From DATDPM01 sp963841995 (GTDB lineage Bacteria; Pseudomonadota; Alphaproteobacteria; DATDPM01): DNA of 64,000 bases. Location: assembly GCA_963841995.1 (NCBI GenBank), contig CAWJEX010000005.1, positions 1 to 64,000 on the forward strand. Reading direction: 5' to 3'. This document shows, piece after piece, positions 8,106 through 16,941 of this stretch (its first letter is position 1; every line of letters begins with the position of its first letter). Position numbers and translations under genes: made by a program. Below the pieces are notes generated by a model. It was not told where the DNA came from. It saw only the letters and a program-made list of their open reading frames with translations, and searched no databases.

Positions 8106-9570
8106 CTACTCGGCGGCAACCAATCCGATGTCGATGCCGAGACCCTTTGCAACGCCGGCACCATAGGCCGGATCGGCTTTCGAGAAGTGAGCAATTTGGC
8201 GCCGCTGGATCGCTTCTGGAACCGGCGCCATGGCGGCGACGATATTGCCGATCAGACGCTGCTGTTGCGCTGGGGTCATCAGCCGGAAGAGATCGCCGGG
8301 CTGGCTGTAATCGTCGTTGCCTTCCCGGTGATCGTAACGGTCGGCATCGCCAGCAATGCGGAGGGCGGCTCTTTGAACCGGGGATCTTCGGCCGGGCCCT
8401 TGAAGCTATTCGGCTCGTAATTGACGCTGCCGCCGCTATTGCCGTCGAAACGCATGGCGCCGTCCCGGTGATAGGAAGGCACCGGGCACCGGGGCTGATT
8501 GACCGGCAGGCTTTCGTAATTGACGCCTAGCCGATAGCGGTGCGCATCCGCGTAAGAGAAGATCCGGAATTGCAGCATCTTGTCGGGGCTGTGCCCAATT
8601 CCCGGCACCACATTCGCCGGCGAGAAGCTCGCTAGTTCGACTTCGGCGAAGTAATTCTCCGGATTGCGGTTGAGTTCCAGCACGCCGACGTCGATCCGCG
8701 GATAATCCGCGTGCGGCCAGACCTTGGTCAGATCGAAAGGATTGAATGAAGTCTTGTCGGCGTCGCTTTCGGGCAGGACCTGAACGCAAAACCGCCATTT
8801 CGGGAACTCGCCGCGCTCGATCGCCGCATAAAGATCGCGCTGGCGGCTCTCCCGATCTTCGCCGACGATCCCGGCGGCCTCGCCACCGGTGAACCACTCG
8901 TGCCTTGCATCGATTTGAAATGGAATTTGATCCAGAACCGCTCATTGCCTTCATTGATGAAGCTGTAGGTGTGGGAGCCAAAGCCATGCATGTGGCGGTA
9001 GGTTTTTGGCACGCCGCGGTCGGAAAACAGGATCGTCACCTGGTGCAGGCTTTCCGGCGACAGCGACCAGAAATCCCACATCGCCGTCGGGTTGCGGAGA
9101 TTAGTCTTCGGATCGCGTTTCTGGGTGCGGATGAAATCCGGAAATTTGTAGGGATCGCGGACAAAGAACACCGGCGTGGTGTTGCCGACGAGATCCCAAT
9201 TTCCCTCGTCGGTGTAGAATTTCAACGCGAAGCCTCGCACGTCGCGCTCGGCATCCGCTGCACCCCGCTCGCCCGCCACGGTCGAAAAGCGCTGGAAGCA
9301 TTCGGTCTTCTTGCCGATGTGCGAAAAGACCTTGGCCTTGCGGTATCGGGTGATGTCCTGGGTCACCGTCAGGGTGCCGAAAGCACCCGATCCCTTGGCG
9401 TGAACGACCCGCTCGGGGATGCGCTCCCGGTTGAAATGGGCGTGCTTGTCGAATAGCTGCCAATCCTGGATCAGGAGCGGACCGCGTGGCCCGGCGGTTA
9501 GGCTGTTTTGATTGTCGCCGACCGGAATCCCAGCCGCCGTGGTCAAAGTAGGTCCTTTCGACATGCTCAT
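8106..9570 (-). CDS. katA: Monofunctional heme catalase (clade 3-like), two frameshifts
   Basis: Decomposes hydrogen peroxide. The N-terminal half reads MSMSKGPTLTTAAGIPVGDN, then FNRERIPERVVHAKGSGAFG with the essential histidine, FSTVAGERGAAD, and HGFGSHTYSFINEGNERFW. Near 8902 the frame breaks where GGCCAC has probably lost a C; repairing it restores HEWFTGGEAAGIVGEDRESR. RLGVNYESLPVNQPRCP follows. A second loss in a C run near 8364 restores DRYDHREGNDDYSQPGDLFR and a normal end VAAE with stop at 8106-8108. The repaired protein is about 487 residues, normal for small-subunit catalases. Both breaks are in homopolymers, so sequencing error is more likely than decay. GGAG precedes the start. 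Confidence 0.85.
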
Positions 9571-9626
9571 TTTCTCCTTGTCCAGGCCCGCATTCTTCGG
9601 CCCAGTTCATTTGATTTGCGACATTG

Positions 9627-9652
9627 TGATTCATTGAAACACACATAAATCA
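9627..9652. promoter_or_regulatory. Imperfect inverted repeat upstream of the catalase gene
   Basis: TGATTCAT at 9627-9634 and ATAAATCA at 9645-9652 form an 8-base inverted repeat with one mismatch and a 10-base spacer, 57-82 bases upstream of the catalase start, in AT-rich sequence. Spacing fits a dimeric activator or repressor site, such as a peroxide-responsive regulator. No specific consensus is matched. Confidence 0.3.
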
Positions 9653-9751
9653 ATGCACTTACGCGCTATTTAGAATTAATATCACTCAATCGCCGGGCGT
9701 GCGCAACCAGAGCCTGTTCAACAAACCGTGAGACAGGAAAAAGCGCGGCGA

Positions 9752-10909
9752 TTAACGGCGGAAGTGGCCGGAAAGCCGGGCGCCGGCTTCGGTCAGAATG
9801 GCATCCGGCTTGGCAAAGCAGAACCGCGCGAATGATCGGGAACCGCCGAACGATTCCCATAAAAGGCGCCGACCGGCACGGCGCCCACTTTTGCTTCCGT
9901 AGTGATGTGGCGGCAAAAGGCTTCGTCGTTGCCGTTGAAGCCGGTGGGCTGGATATCCGCGGTCAGGAAATACGTGCCTTCGGACGGAAGAACTTTCAGC
10001 ATCGGCGAGACCCTTGGCCAGAAGATCGCGCTTGCGCGTCATCTCGGCCGTCGCGGCCGCGAAATTTTCCGCATGCGCTCCCAATCCATAGGCGATCGCG
10101 CGCTGGAGATTGGGCGGGGTGGTGAAGGCCAGGAACCGATGGGTCTTGGCCAACACGCCGAGAATTTCCGGTGCCGCCATCATGAATCCGACCTTCCAGG
10201 CGGTGAGCGGAAAAATTCTTCCCGCCGAACCGATGCGAATGGTGCGATCGCGCGTGCCGGGCAGCGAAAGCAGCGGAATATGGCGGCGGCCATCGAACAC
10301 CGTGTGCTCGTAGACCTCGCACACGGCATAAGCATCGTGGCGAAGGCAGAGCTGGGCTATCGCCCTCAGTTCTTCCTCGCCGAACACTTTGGCCACCGGG
10401 TTCATGCGCGTATTGACGAGAACGAATTTGGTGCGCGCGGTGAAGGCTTCCGCCGGCGCATCGAAGGACAACTTCCAATCCGGCGGCTCCAACCGCACGA
10501 GTTTGGGGATTCCCCCTGCCCTCTTGAGGATCGGCAGATAGCTGTCGTAGAGCGGTTCGATCAGAACGGCTTCATCGCCCGGCTTGATCAAGGCGAGGAT
10601 CGCGCACGCCAATGCTTCGGTGGCGCCCAAAGCGATCAGGATCTCGCGTTCGGGATCGAGATCGAGGCCGTAAAATCGCCGGTCGTGCTCGGCCAAGCCC
10701 TTGCGCAGATCCAAAAGACCGAGCAAAGGCGGATGTTGATTGGAACGTTCGGTCAGAGCCCGGGCGGCAAATTCGATCACATCGGCCGGCCCGTCTTCGC
10801 CAGGAGCGCCTTGGCCGAGATTGATCGCACCATGCTCGCGAGAAAGCCGCGCCATCGTCTCGAAAATCGAGACGCCGTAGGACGACAGGACGGAATTGAC
10901 CGGCTTCAA
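9752..10909 (-). CDS. Class I/II aminotransferase-fold protein with altered PLP-site residues
   Basis: A fold-type I PLP enzyme of 385 residues. The N-terminal substrate loop INLGQGAPGEDGP and the region ALGATEALACAILALIKPGD are family-typical. Three catalytic landmarks deviate: NTRMNPVAKVF instead of the usual NxPHNPTGxVF, AVCEVYEH lacking the Asp of DE(V/I)Y, and SAGRIFPLTAWKVGF with Arg231 where the Schiff-base lysine should be. Residues about 303-351 are read out of frame between two indels near 10002 and 9853. In the other frame this part reads LKVLPSEGTYFLTADIQPTG and normal sequence; the second indel abuts a GATTC site. The gene is divergent from a normal aminotransferase. It is either a degenerate homolog or a victim of several base errors. 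Confidence 0.7.
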   Translation of the reverse strand: MKPVNSVLSSYGVSIFETMARLSREHGAINLGQGAPGEDGPADVIEFAARALTERSNQHPPLLGLLDLRKGLAEHDRRFYGLDLDPEREILIALGATEALACAILALIKPGDEAVLIEPLYDSYLPILKRAGGIPKLVRLEPPDWKLSFDAPAEAFTARTKFVLVNTRMNPVAKVFGEEELRAIAQLCLRHDAYAVCEVYEHTVFDGRRHIPLLSLPGTRDRTIRIGSAGRIFPLTAWKVGFMMAAPEILGVLAKTHRFLAFTTPPNLQRAIAYGLGAHAENFAAATAEMTRKRDLLAKGLADAESSSVRRHVFPDRGYPAHRLQRQRRSLLPPHHYGSKSGRRAGRRLLWESFGGSRSFARFCFAKPDAILTEAGARLSGHFRR

Positions 10910-11015
10910 ACCCTGGTCTCCCGCGATGGCCGTTCGTGCGATTGCCCCTGGCGGATTTACCCCCTAGTGTGTGGCCCCTGCCTTAACGGCGAAGCTCAAG
11001 AGGAACAGGGATAAA

Positions 11016-12215
11016 ATGCTCGAATTCGCAGACCGGATGTCGCGCCTTGGGACCAATTCGGCCTTCGAAGTGCTGTCGCGCGCCAAGGCCCTCGAAGCGC
11101 AAGGACGATCGATCATTCATCTCGGCATCGGCCAGCCGGATTTCCCGCCGCCCGATCATGTGATCGAAGCTGCGATCAAGGCGATGCGTGACGGCCACCA
11201 CGGCTATACGCCGTCGCTGGGGATCTTGCCGCTACGCGAGGCCGTGGCCGCCGATTACCTTCGCCGCCAGAAGCTCAAAGTCAGCCCCGACCAAACTCAA
11301 ATCGTGCCCGGCGGCAAGGTGATCATTCTCTTCGCCTGTTTGATGTTCGGCGAAGAAGGCGCGGAGATTCTTTATCCCAATCCCGGCTTCTTCACTTACG
11401 AATCGGCGATCGCCTTCACCGGCGCGGATCCGATTCCCTATCCGCTGTTCGAAAAAAACGCCTTCGCCTTCGATGCCGACGACGTGTTGTCGCGGATCAC
11501 CCCGAAAACGCGTCTGCTCATCCTCAACAGCCCGGCCAATCCGACCGGCGGCGTCGTGCCGCGGGCGCAAATGGACCGCCTCGCCAAGGGCCTCGAAAAA
11601 TTTCCCAAGGTCGCGGTGCTGAGCGACGAGATTTACGGACGGATTCTTTATGACGGCCACGAGCATGTTTCGATGCTCGGCTACGAATCATTGCGCGACC
11701 GGGTAATCATCCTCGATGGCTGGAGCAAGACCTATGCGATGACCGGCTGGCGGCTGGGATTTGGCATCTGGCCAAAGGCACTGGTGCAAAAAGCCGACGG
11801 CATCGCCATTAACTGTCATTCTTGCGTCAACGCCCCCGCCCAATATGCCGGCATTGCGGCGCTGGAAGGCCCGCAAGAATCGATCATGCGCATGGTGGCG
11901 GAATTCGACAAGCGCCGACGCGCCATTGTCGCCGGCATCAATGCCATCCCGGGATTGACATGCCTGGCCCCCGGCGGCGCCTTCTACGTCTTTCCAAACA
12001 TCACCGGCAGCGGCCTCACCTCGAAGGAAATGGAATCGAAGTTACTCAACGAAGCCGGAATTGCCGCGGTTTCCGGGGCCAGCTTCGGCAGATACGGCGA
12101 AGGCTATTTGCGCTTCTCCTACGCGACGAGCATCGAAAACATCGAAGAGGCCCTCGGACGTCTCGCCGAATGTCTTTCATCGGGCGGAAAAAAGCTATTT
12201 CTGCCTAATTATTGA
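11016..12215 (+). CDS. Pyridoxal-phosphate aminotransferase, class I/II (aspartate aminotransferase family)
   Basis: A cytosolic transaminase of 399 residues with all PLP landmarks: SPANPTGG, LSDEIYGRILYDG carrying the pyridine-nitrogen aspartate, WSKTYAMTGWRLGF carrying the Schiff-base lysine, and LRFSYATS with the carboxylate-binding arginine. The N-terminus LGIGQPDFPPP is the substrate loop of the aspartate/aromatic/alanine group. The exact amino donor cannot be read from sequence. Start ATG 11016 is chosen because an AGG-rich stretch precedes it and homologs begin here; the frame is open further upstream. It is divergent from the altered aminotransferase at 9752-10909, suggesting an old duplication or a shared pathway. 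Confidence 0.85.
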   Translation: MLEFADRMSRLGTNSAFEVLSRAKALEAQGRSIIHLGIGQPDFPPPDHVIEAAIKAMRDGHHGYTPSLGILPLREAVAADYLRRQKLKVSPDQTQIVPGGKVIILFACLMFGEEGAEILYPNPGFFTYESAIAFTGADPIPYPLFEKNAFAFDADDVLSRITPKTRLLILNSPANPTGGVVPRAQMDRLAKGLEKFPKVAVLSDEIYGRILYDGHEHVSMLGYESLRDRVIILDGWSKTYAMTGWRLGFGIWPKALVQKADGIAINCHSCVNAPAQYAGIAALEGPQESIMRMVAEFDKRRRAIVAGINAIPGLTCLAPGGAFYVFPNITGSGLTSKEMESKLLNEAGIAAVSGASFGRYGEGYLRFSYATSIENIEEALGRLAECLSSGGKKLFLPNY

Positions 12216-12323
12216 TCATACCGCCTAATAACTGCGCAGAAATGGCTTCTGAAATTTCCCGGCGCTGGGGATTTTCCATGACAAATCAATGCCTTTCCGA
12301 GGCTGCTTTGAGTTGGCCGGTCT

Positions 12324-12340
12324 TGGCATGGGTGATGCTT
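12324..12340 (+). promoter_or_regulatory. Sigma54-type (-24/-12) promoter of glnB-glnA
   Basis: TGGCATGGGTGATGCTT contains the invariant GG (12325-12326) and GC (12337-12338) separated by exactly 10 bases, close to the TGGCAC-N5-TTGC consensus. Transcription would start near 12350. The glnBA operons of many alphaproteobacteria have an NtrC-activated sigma54 promoter, so location and function agree. No NtrC site was identified with confidence. Confidence 0.6.
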
Positions 12341-12474
12341 TAACAGGGCGTTGAAATTATTCGGCCGCGCGCCGAGGCGCGAGAGGCCGCCGTGCCGTGT
12401 ATGCCGCTCATGGCGAGGCAACAAATGACGAATCAAGAACGCGGGGCGAAACCCTGCACTGGGAGGAACGGCGC

Positions 12475-12813
12475 ATGAAAAAGATCGAAGCCATCATCAA
12501 GCCCTTCAAGCTCGATGAAGTGAAGGAGGCCCTGAACGAACTGGGCCTCAAGGGCATGACCGTGCTCGAAGCCAAGGGTTTCGGCCGGCAAAAGGGACAC
12601 ACCGAGCTTTACCGAGGCGCCGAATATGTCGTCGATTTTCTTCCCAAGGTGAAAATCGAGGTCATTGTCGACGACAATATGGTGGAACGCGCGATCGAAG
12701 CCATTGAGCAAGCCGCCAAGACCGGGCGCATCGGCGACGGCAAGATTTTCGTCTATCCGGTGGAACAGGTCATTCGCATCCGGACCGGCGAACGCGGCTC
12801 GGAAGCCGTGTAA
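12475..12813 (+). CDS. glnB: Nitrogen regulatory protein P-II
   Basis: A trimeric signal protein of 112 residues that integrates 2-oxoglutarate, ATP/ADP and glutamine status and controls NtrB and glutamine synthetase adenylylation. The start MKKIEAIIKPFKLDEVKEAL is canonical. The T-loop carries GHTELYRGAEYVVDF with Tyr51, the uridylylation site, and the C-terminal GDGKIFVYPVEQVIRIRTGE holds the nucleotide-binding part. GGGAGG lies 9 nt before the ATG. It is followed after 73 nt by glnA, the usual alphaproteobacterial glnB-glnA operon, and preceded by a sigma54-like promoter. GlnB rather than GlnK is favoured by linkage to glnA and not to amtB. Confidence 0.95.
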   Translation: MKKIEAIIKPFKLDEVKEALNELGLKGMTVLEAKGFGRQKGHTELYRGAEYVVDFLPKVKIEVIVDDNMVERAIEAIEQAAKTGRIGDGKIFVYPVEQVIRIRTGERGSEAV

Positions 12814-12886
12814 GCAGCGTTAGGCGGCGAAGACCGCAAAATAAGATCGAAATCAGCAACAAAACAGCGAAGCAGGGGAAGACAGC

Positions 12887-14296
12887 ATGGCGGACGGAAA
12901 GAAAGTTTTGGATATGATCAAGGAAAACGACGTCAAATACGTCGATTTCCGTTTTACCGACCCACGCGGCAAGTGGCAGCACACCAGCCAGCCCGTGCAC
13001 ACCATCAATGAAGATTTGTTTACCGACGGCGTGCCGTTCGACGGCAGCTCGATCGCCGGCTGGAAGGCGATCAATGAATCGGACATGACCCTCATGCCCG
13101 ATCTCGCCACCGCCGTCATGGATCCGTTCTCGGCGCAGGCGCAGCTCATCATCGTCTGCGACACCTACGAGCCGATGACCGGCAAGCCCTACGGCCGTTG
13201 CCCGCGCGGCATCGCCAAAAAGGCCGAAACCTATTTGAAGAGCAGCGGCGCCGGCGACACCGCCTATTTCGGGCCGGAAGCGGAATTCTTCGTGTTCGAC
13301 GACATCCGCTACAACGTCTCGATGAACAATACTTTCTACGCCATCGATTCCGAAGAAGGCCCTTATGTGAGCGGCAAGGAATACGAAGGCGGCAATACCG
13401 GCCATCGTCCGCCCATCAAGGGCGGCTATTTCCCGATCCCGCCGGTCGATTCGATGCAGGACATGCGCTCGGAAATGCTGAGCGTGATGACGGATATGGG
13501 CCTCGACACCGAAAAGCACCACCACGAAGTGGCGCCTTCGCAAAACGAGCTCGGCTTCAAATTCGATACCCTGACCCTGACCGCCGACCACACGCAGATC
13601 TACAAATACTGCGTTCACATGGTGGCGCATTCCTACGGCAAGACGGCGACCTTCATGCCGAAGCCCATCTTCGGCGACAACGGCTCGGGCATGCACGTCC
13701 ATCAGTCGGTGTGGAAGGGCGGCAAGCCGCTCTTCGCCGGCAACGGCTACGCGGACTTGTCCGATACCGCGCTCCATTACATCGGCGGCATCATCAAGCA
13801 CGCGCGGGCGATTAATGCCTTCACCAACCCGACCACCAACAGCTACAAGCGGCTGGTGCCGGGCTTCGAGGCGCCGGTGCTACTCGCCTATTCGGCGCGC
13901 AATCGTTCCGCGTCGTGCCGCATTCCGTTCGTGCCGAGCCCGAAGGGCAAGCGCGTCGAAGTGCGCTTCCCCGACCCGGCCGCCAATCCGTATCTCGGCT
14001 ATGCCGCGATGCTGATGGCGGGGCTGGACGGCATCGCCAACAAGATCAATCCCGGCAAGCCGGTGGACAAGAACCTCTACGATCTGCCGCCGGAGGAATT
14101 GAAGAACATCCCGACCGTCTGCGGCAGTCTCGCCGAAGCGCTCGCCACGTTGGATTCGGACCGCGCCTTCCTCAAGAAGGGCGACGTGTTCACCGACGAT
14201 TTCATCGACAGCTACATCGAACTCAAGATGGGCGAGGTGAAGGCTTACGACATGGCGCCGCATCCGATCGAGTTCCAGATGTATTACAGCGTCTAA
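12887..14296 (+). CDS. glnA: Glutamine synthetase type I
   Basis: Makes glutamine from glutamate, ammonia and ATP; a dodecameric cytosolic enzyme. The 469-residue length is standard for GSI-beta. Visible motifs are VPFDGSSIAGWKAI near residue 50, YFGPEAEFFVFD with metal-ligand glutamates, the ammonia and glutamate site NGSGMHVHQSVWK, the ATP-site region KRLVPGFEAPV, and NRSASCRIP. The adenylylation tyrosine lies in KNLYDLPPEE near residue 398, so it should be under GlnE control. The gene is intact and includes undamaged GANTC sites. It is co-transcribed with glnB and ends at a double hairpin terminator. Confidence 0.97.
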   Translation: MADGKKVLDMIKENDVKYVDFRFTDPRGKWQHTSQPVHTINEDLFTDGVPFDGSSIAGWKAINESDMTLMPDLATAVMDPFSAQAQLIIVCDTYEPMTGKPYGRCPRGIAKKAETYLKSSGAGDTAYFGPEAEFFVFDDIRYNVSMNNTFYAIDSEEGPYVSGKEYEGGNTGHRPPIKGGYFPIPPVDSMQDMRSEMLSVMTDMGLDTEKHHHEVAPSQNELGFKFDTLTLTADHTQIYKYCVHMVAHSYGKTATFMPKPIFGDNGSGMHVHQSVWKGGKPLFAGNGYADLSDTALHYIGGIIKHARAINAFTNPTTNSYKRLVPGFEAPVLLAYSARNRSASCRIPFVPSPKGKRVEVRFPDPAANPYLGYAAMLMAGLDGIANKINPGKPVDKNLYDLPPEELKNIPTVCGSLAEALATLDSDRAFLKKGDVFTDDFIDSYIELKMGEVKAYDMAPHPIEFQMYYSV

Positions 14297-14317
14297 CTCC
14301 CCACGCTTGTAATTCAC

Positions 14318-14382
14318 GGCGGCGGGGACATCCCGCCGCCTTCGACGGGGCCGGCTCCTCAAAGGGCCGGCCCTATTTTTTT
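14318..14382 (+). terminator. Double hairpin terminator after glnA
   Basis: A perfect 9-bp stem (GGCGGCGGG at 14318-14326 with 14332-14340) is followed by a second perfect 8-bp stem (GGGCCGGC at 14348-14355 with 14366-14373) and a run of seven T at 14376-14382. The second is a textbook intrinsic terminator on the + strand. Convergent thioesterase transcription ends just beyond. Confidence 0.85.
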
Positions 14383-14391
14383 GCCGCGGAT

Positions 14392-14772
14392 CTATTCGGG
14401 CGGAATCGATTTCGGCTTCCCCTGCCCGTCCACATGGACGTAGGTGAAGATGCCTTCGGTCACCTTGAACTCTTCGCCGGTTTCATGGCGGGTGACGAAA
14501 GTCTCGATATCGACGGTGACCGAGGTGCGGCCGACTTGGACGATATCGGCGTAGCAGGAAACCAGATCGCCGACATAAACCGGCTTATGAAAGTTCATGC
14601 GGTCGATGGAGATCGTGACCACCCGGCCGCGCGCCCGCCGCAACGCCACGGTGGCTCCGGCGAGATCCATCTGGGCCAAGAGCCAGCCGCCGAAAATATC
14701 GCCGCTCGGATTGGTATCGGCGGGCATGGCGATGGTGCGCACCGCCGGCTCGCGGAATTTGTTTTGAGTCAT
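14392..14772 (-). CDS. Acyl-CoA thioesterase, YciA-type hotdog fold
   Basis: Hydrolyses acyl-CoA thioesters in the cytosol. The 126-residue single-hotdog protein has the YciA signature: PADTNPSGDIFGGWLLAQMD, with the catalytic aspartate in the D/N-x-N-x-x-G-x-x-F-G-G-x-L region near residue 21, then RVVTISIDRMNFHKPVYVGD and SVTVDIETFVTR. The start at 14772 (MTQNKFRE) is preferred over an upstream Arg-rich extension that has no counterpart in the family. The gene is convergent with glnA and divergent from parE. The substrate is probably medium to long acyl-CoA, by family only. Confidence 0.85.
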   Translation of the reverse strand: MTQNKFREPAVRTIAMPADTNPSGDIFGGWLLAQMDLAGATVALRRARGRVVTISIDRMNFHKPVYVGDLVSCYADIVQVGRTSVTVDIETFVTRHETGEEFKVTEGIFTYVHVDGQGKPKSIPPE

Positions 14773-14864
14773 GCCGTCGTTCCCTCGTTCCATTGCATGA
14801 TGCCGCCGCCGCCGGCGTCTCACAACAGCTTGTTCGAACCCACCATTCGCCCCGCCGGATATCC

Positions 14865-14893
14865 TTGCGCGGCGCGGCGCGCCGACTTATAAT
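14865..14893 (+). promoter_or_regulatory. Promoter of parE; transcript probably leaderless
   Basis: TTGCGC at 14865-14870 and TATAAT at 14888-14893 are separated by 17 bases. Transcription would begin about 14900, only a few bases before the ATG at 14903, and no Shine-Dalgarno sequence precedes that ATG. Confidence 0.55.
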
Positions 14894-14902
14894 CCGCCCC
14901 CA

Positions 14903-16900
14903 ATGGCCGACCTGTTCAAGAAGCCTGCCGCCACCCGCAGCGATTATTCCGCCAAGGACATCGAGGTCCTTGAAGGGCTGGAGCCCGTCCGCCGCCGACC
15001 CGGCATGTATATCGGCGGCACCGACGAGCGCGCCATGCATCATTTGGTGGCGGAGCTGCTCGACAATGCGATGGACGAAGCGGTGGCGGGCCATGCCGAC
15101 CGCATCGAAATCGCGCTCGCGGCCGACGAGACGGTCACGGTTTCCGACAATGGCCGCGGTATCCCAGTCGATCGCCACCCCAAATATAAAGACAAGTCGG
15201 CCCTTGAAGTCATCCTGACCACGCTGCATTCGGGCGGCAAATTCTCGAACAAGCTCTATCACACCGCCGGCGGCCTGCACGGGGTTGGCTTGTCGGTCGT
15301 GAATGCGCTGGCCGAAGAACTGACCGTCGAAGTCGCTCGCGATAAGATTCTGTGGCGCCAGACCTATAAGCGCGGCAAGCCCACCTCAAAGCTGGCCAAA
15401 GCCGGATCGGTCAACAACCGGCGCGGCACCACGGTCAGCTTCCGCCCCGACACGGAAATTTTCGGCGAACGCGCCAAATTCGATCCGGCGCGGCTCTACA
15501 AGATGGCGCGGTCGAAAGCCTATCTTTTCCGCGGCGTCGAGATTCGCTGGTCATGCGACAAAAAACTGATCGGCAAAGCCGAGATTGCACCCGGCGAGCC
15601 GGTGCCGGAATCCGCGGTGCTCCATTTCCCCGGTGGCTTGGCGGACTATCTCGCCGGCAGTCTCGGCATGCGCGCCGCCGTCACCAAGGAGGCGTTCTCC
15701 GGCCAAGCGGATTTGCCGCGCAATATGGGCCGGGTCGAATGGGCCGCCGCCTGGCCGGAAGACGGCGACGGCGAACTCACCTCTTATTGCAACACCGTGC
15801 CGACGCCCCAGGGCGGCAGCCACGAAGCCGGGCTTCGCACGGCGCTGACGCGCGCGCTCAAGGCCCATGGCGAACGGGTGGGCAACCGGCGGACTAAAGA
15901 GATTGCCGCGGAAGACGTGACCGACGGCGCTTGTATCGCGCTGTCGCTCTACATCCGCGATCCGCAATTCCAGGGCCAGACGAAAGAAAAACTTTCGCAT
16001 CCGGACGCGCAGCGCCTGGTCGAAGCGGTGATCAAAGATCATTTCGATCATTGGCTGGCGGGCGATCCGGAATCCGCCGAGGCTCTTCTTTCGCATGTGG
16101 TGGCGCGCGCGGAAGAGCGTTTGCGCCGCCGCGAACAAAAAGACCTCGGCCGGAAATCGGCGACCCGCAAGACCCGGCTTCCCGGCAAGCTTGCCGATTG
16201 CACGCGGGAAGAACCGCAAGGAACCGAAGTCTTCCTGGTCGAAGGCGATTCCGCGGGCGGCTCGGCCAAACAGGCACGCAATCGTGAGACTCAAGCCGTG
16301 CTGCCCTTGCGCGGCAAAATTCTCAATGTGGCGAGCGCCTCGTCGGAAAAGCTTCGCGGCAATCAGGAATTGAAGGATCTGATCCAGGCTTTGGGCTGCG
16401 GCACCGGCGAAAGCTACGACGACTCGAAACTCCGCTACGAGCGCGTCATCATCATGACTGACGCCGATGTGGACGGCGCCCACATCGCCTCCCTGCTCAT
16501 GACCTTCTTCTATCAGGAAATGCCGGCGCTGATCGAAAACGGGCATCTTTTTCTGGCGATGCCGCCGCTCTACCGGATGACCCAAGGCGGCAAGACGATC
16601 TATGCCCGCGACGATGCGCATCGCGAAGATCTGTTGAAGTCCGAGTTCAGTGCCCGCGGCAAAGTCGAGGTCAGCCGGTTCAAAGGGCTCGGTGAAATGC
16701 CGGCGTCTCAGCTCAAGGAAACCGCGATGGATCCGACAAAGCGCGTGTTGATCCGGGTTTTCGTTCCCGACAAAACCGATAAACGGGCCGAAGCCAAGCG
16801 CACCGAGAAATTGGTCGAGAGCCTGATGGGCCGCAAACCGGAATTGCGCCTCGCCTTCATTCAGGAAAACGCCCCCTTCGCCAAGGATCTGGACGTTTGA
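14903..16900 (+). CDS. parE: DNA topoisomerase IV subunit B
   Basis: ATPase subunit of topoisomerase IV, which decatenates daughter chromosomes together with ParC. Length is 665 residues. Order of domains: GHKL ATPase with LEPVRRRPGMYIGGTDE, ELLDNAMDEAVAGHAD and TAGGLHGVGLSVVNAL; transducer; and the TOPRIM region with EGDSAGGSAKQARNR, LPLRGKILNV and TDADVDGAHIASLLM. It ends with the short C-terminal element MGRKPELRLAFIQENA. Absence of the GyrB-specific insert and the start 'ADLF..' favour ParE over GyrB. parC is not in the window. The promoter is immediately upstream. The gene is intact. Confidence 0.93.
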   Translation: MADLFKKPAATRSDYSAKDIEVLEGLEPVRRRPGMYIGGTDERAMHHLVAELLDNAMDEAVAGHADRIEIALAADETVTVSDNGRGIPVDRHPKYKDKSALEVILTTLHSGGKFSNKLYHTAGGLHGVGLSVVNALAEELTVEVARDKILWRQTYKRGKPTSKLAKAGSVNNRRGTTVSFRPDTEIFGERAKFDPARLYKMARSKAYLFRGVEIRWSCDKKLIGKAEIAPGEPVPESAVLHFPGGLADYLAGSLGMRAAVTKEAFSGQADLPRNMGRVEWAAAWPEDGDGELTSYCNTVPTPQGGSHEAGLRTALTRALKAHGERVGNRRTKEIAAEDVTDGACIALSLYIRDPQFQGQTKEKLSHPDAQRLVEAVIKDHFDHWLAGDPESAEALLSHVVARAEERLRRREQKDLGRKSATRKTRLPGKLADCTREEPQGTEVFLVEGDSAGGSAKQARNRETQAVLPLRGKILNVASASSEKLRGNQELKDLIQALGCGTGESYDDSKLRYERVIIMTDADVDGAHIASLLMTFFYQEMPALIENGHLFLAMPPLYRMTQGGKTIYARDDAHREDLLKSEFSARGKVEVSRFKGLGEMPASQLKETAMDPTKRVLIRVFVPDKTDKRAEAKRTEKLVESLMGRKPELRLAFIQENAPFAKDLDV

Positions 16901-16941
16901 TCGCGGGTCAAACCGGCGGCCGCCCGCCCTAGCGTTTTGCC

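Noticed and set aside
8106..9570. Catalase as a decayed pseudogene
   Set aside because: Both breaks are single-base losses in C runs and the rest of the protein is fully conserved.
12770..13801. Open frame of 343 codons on the minus strand
   Set aside because: It is opposite glnA, whose + strand product is unmistakable.
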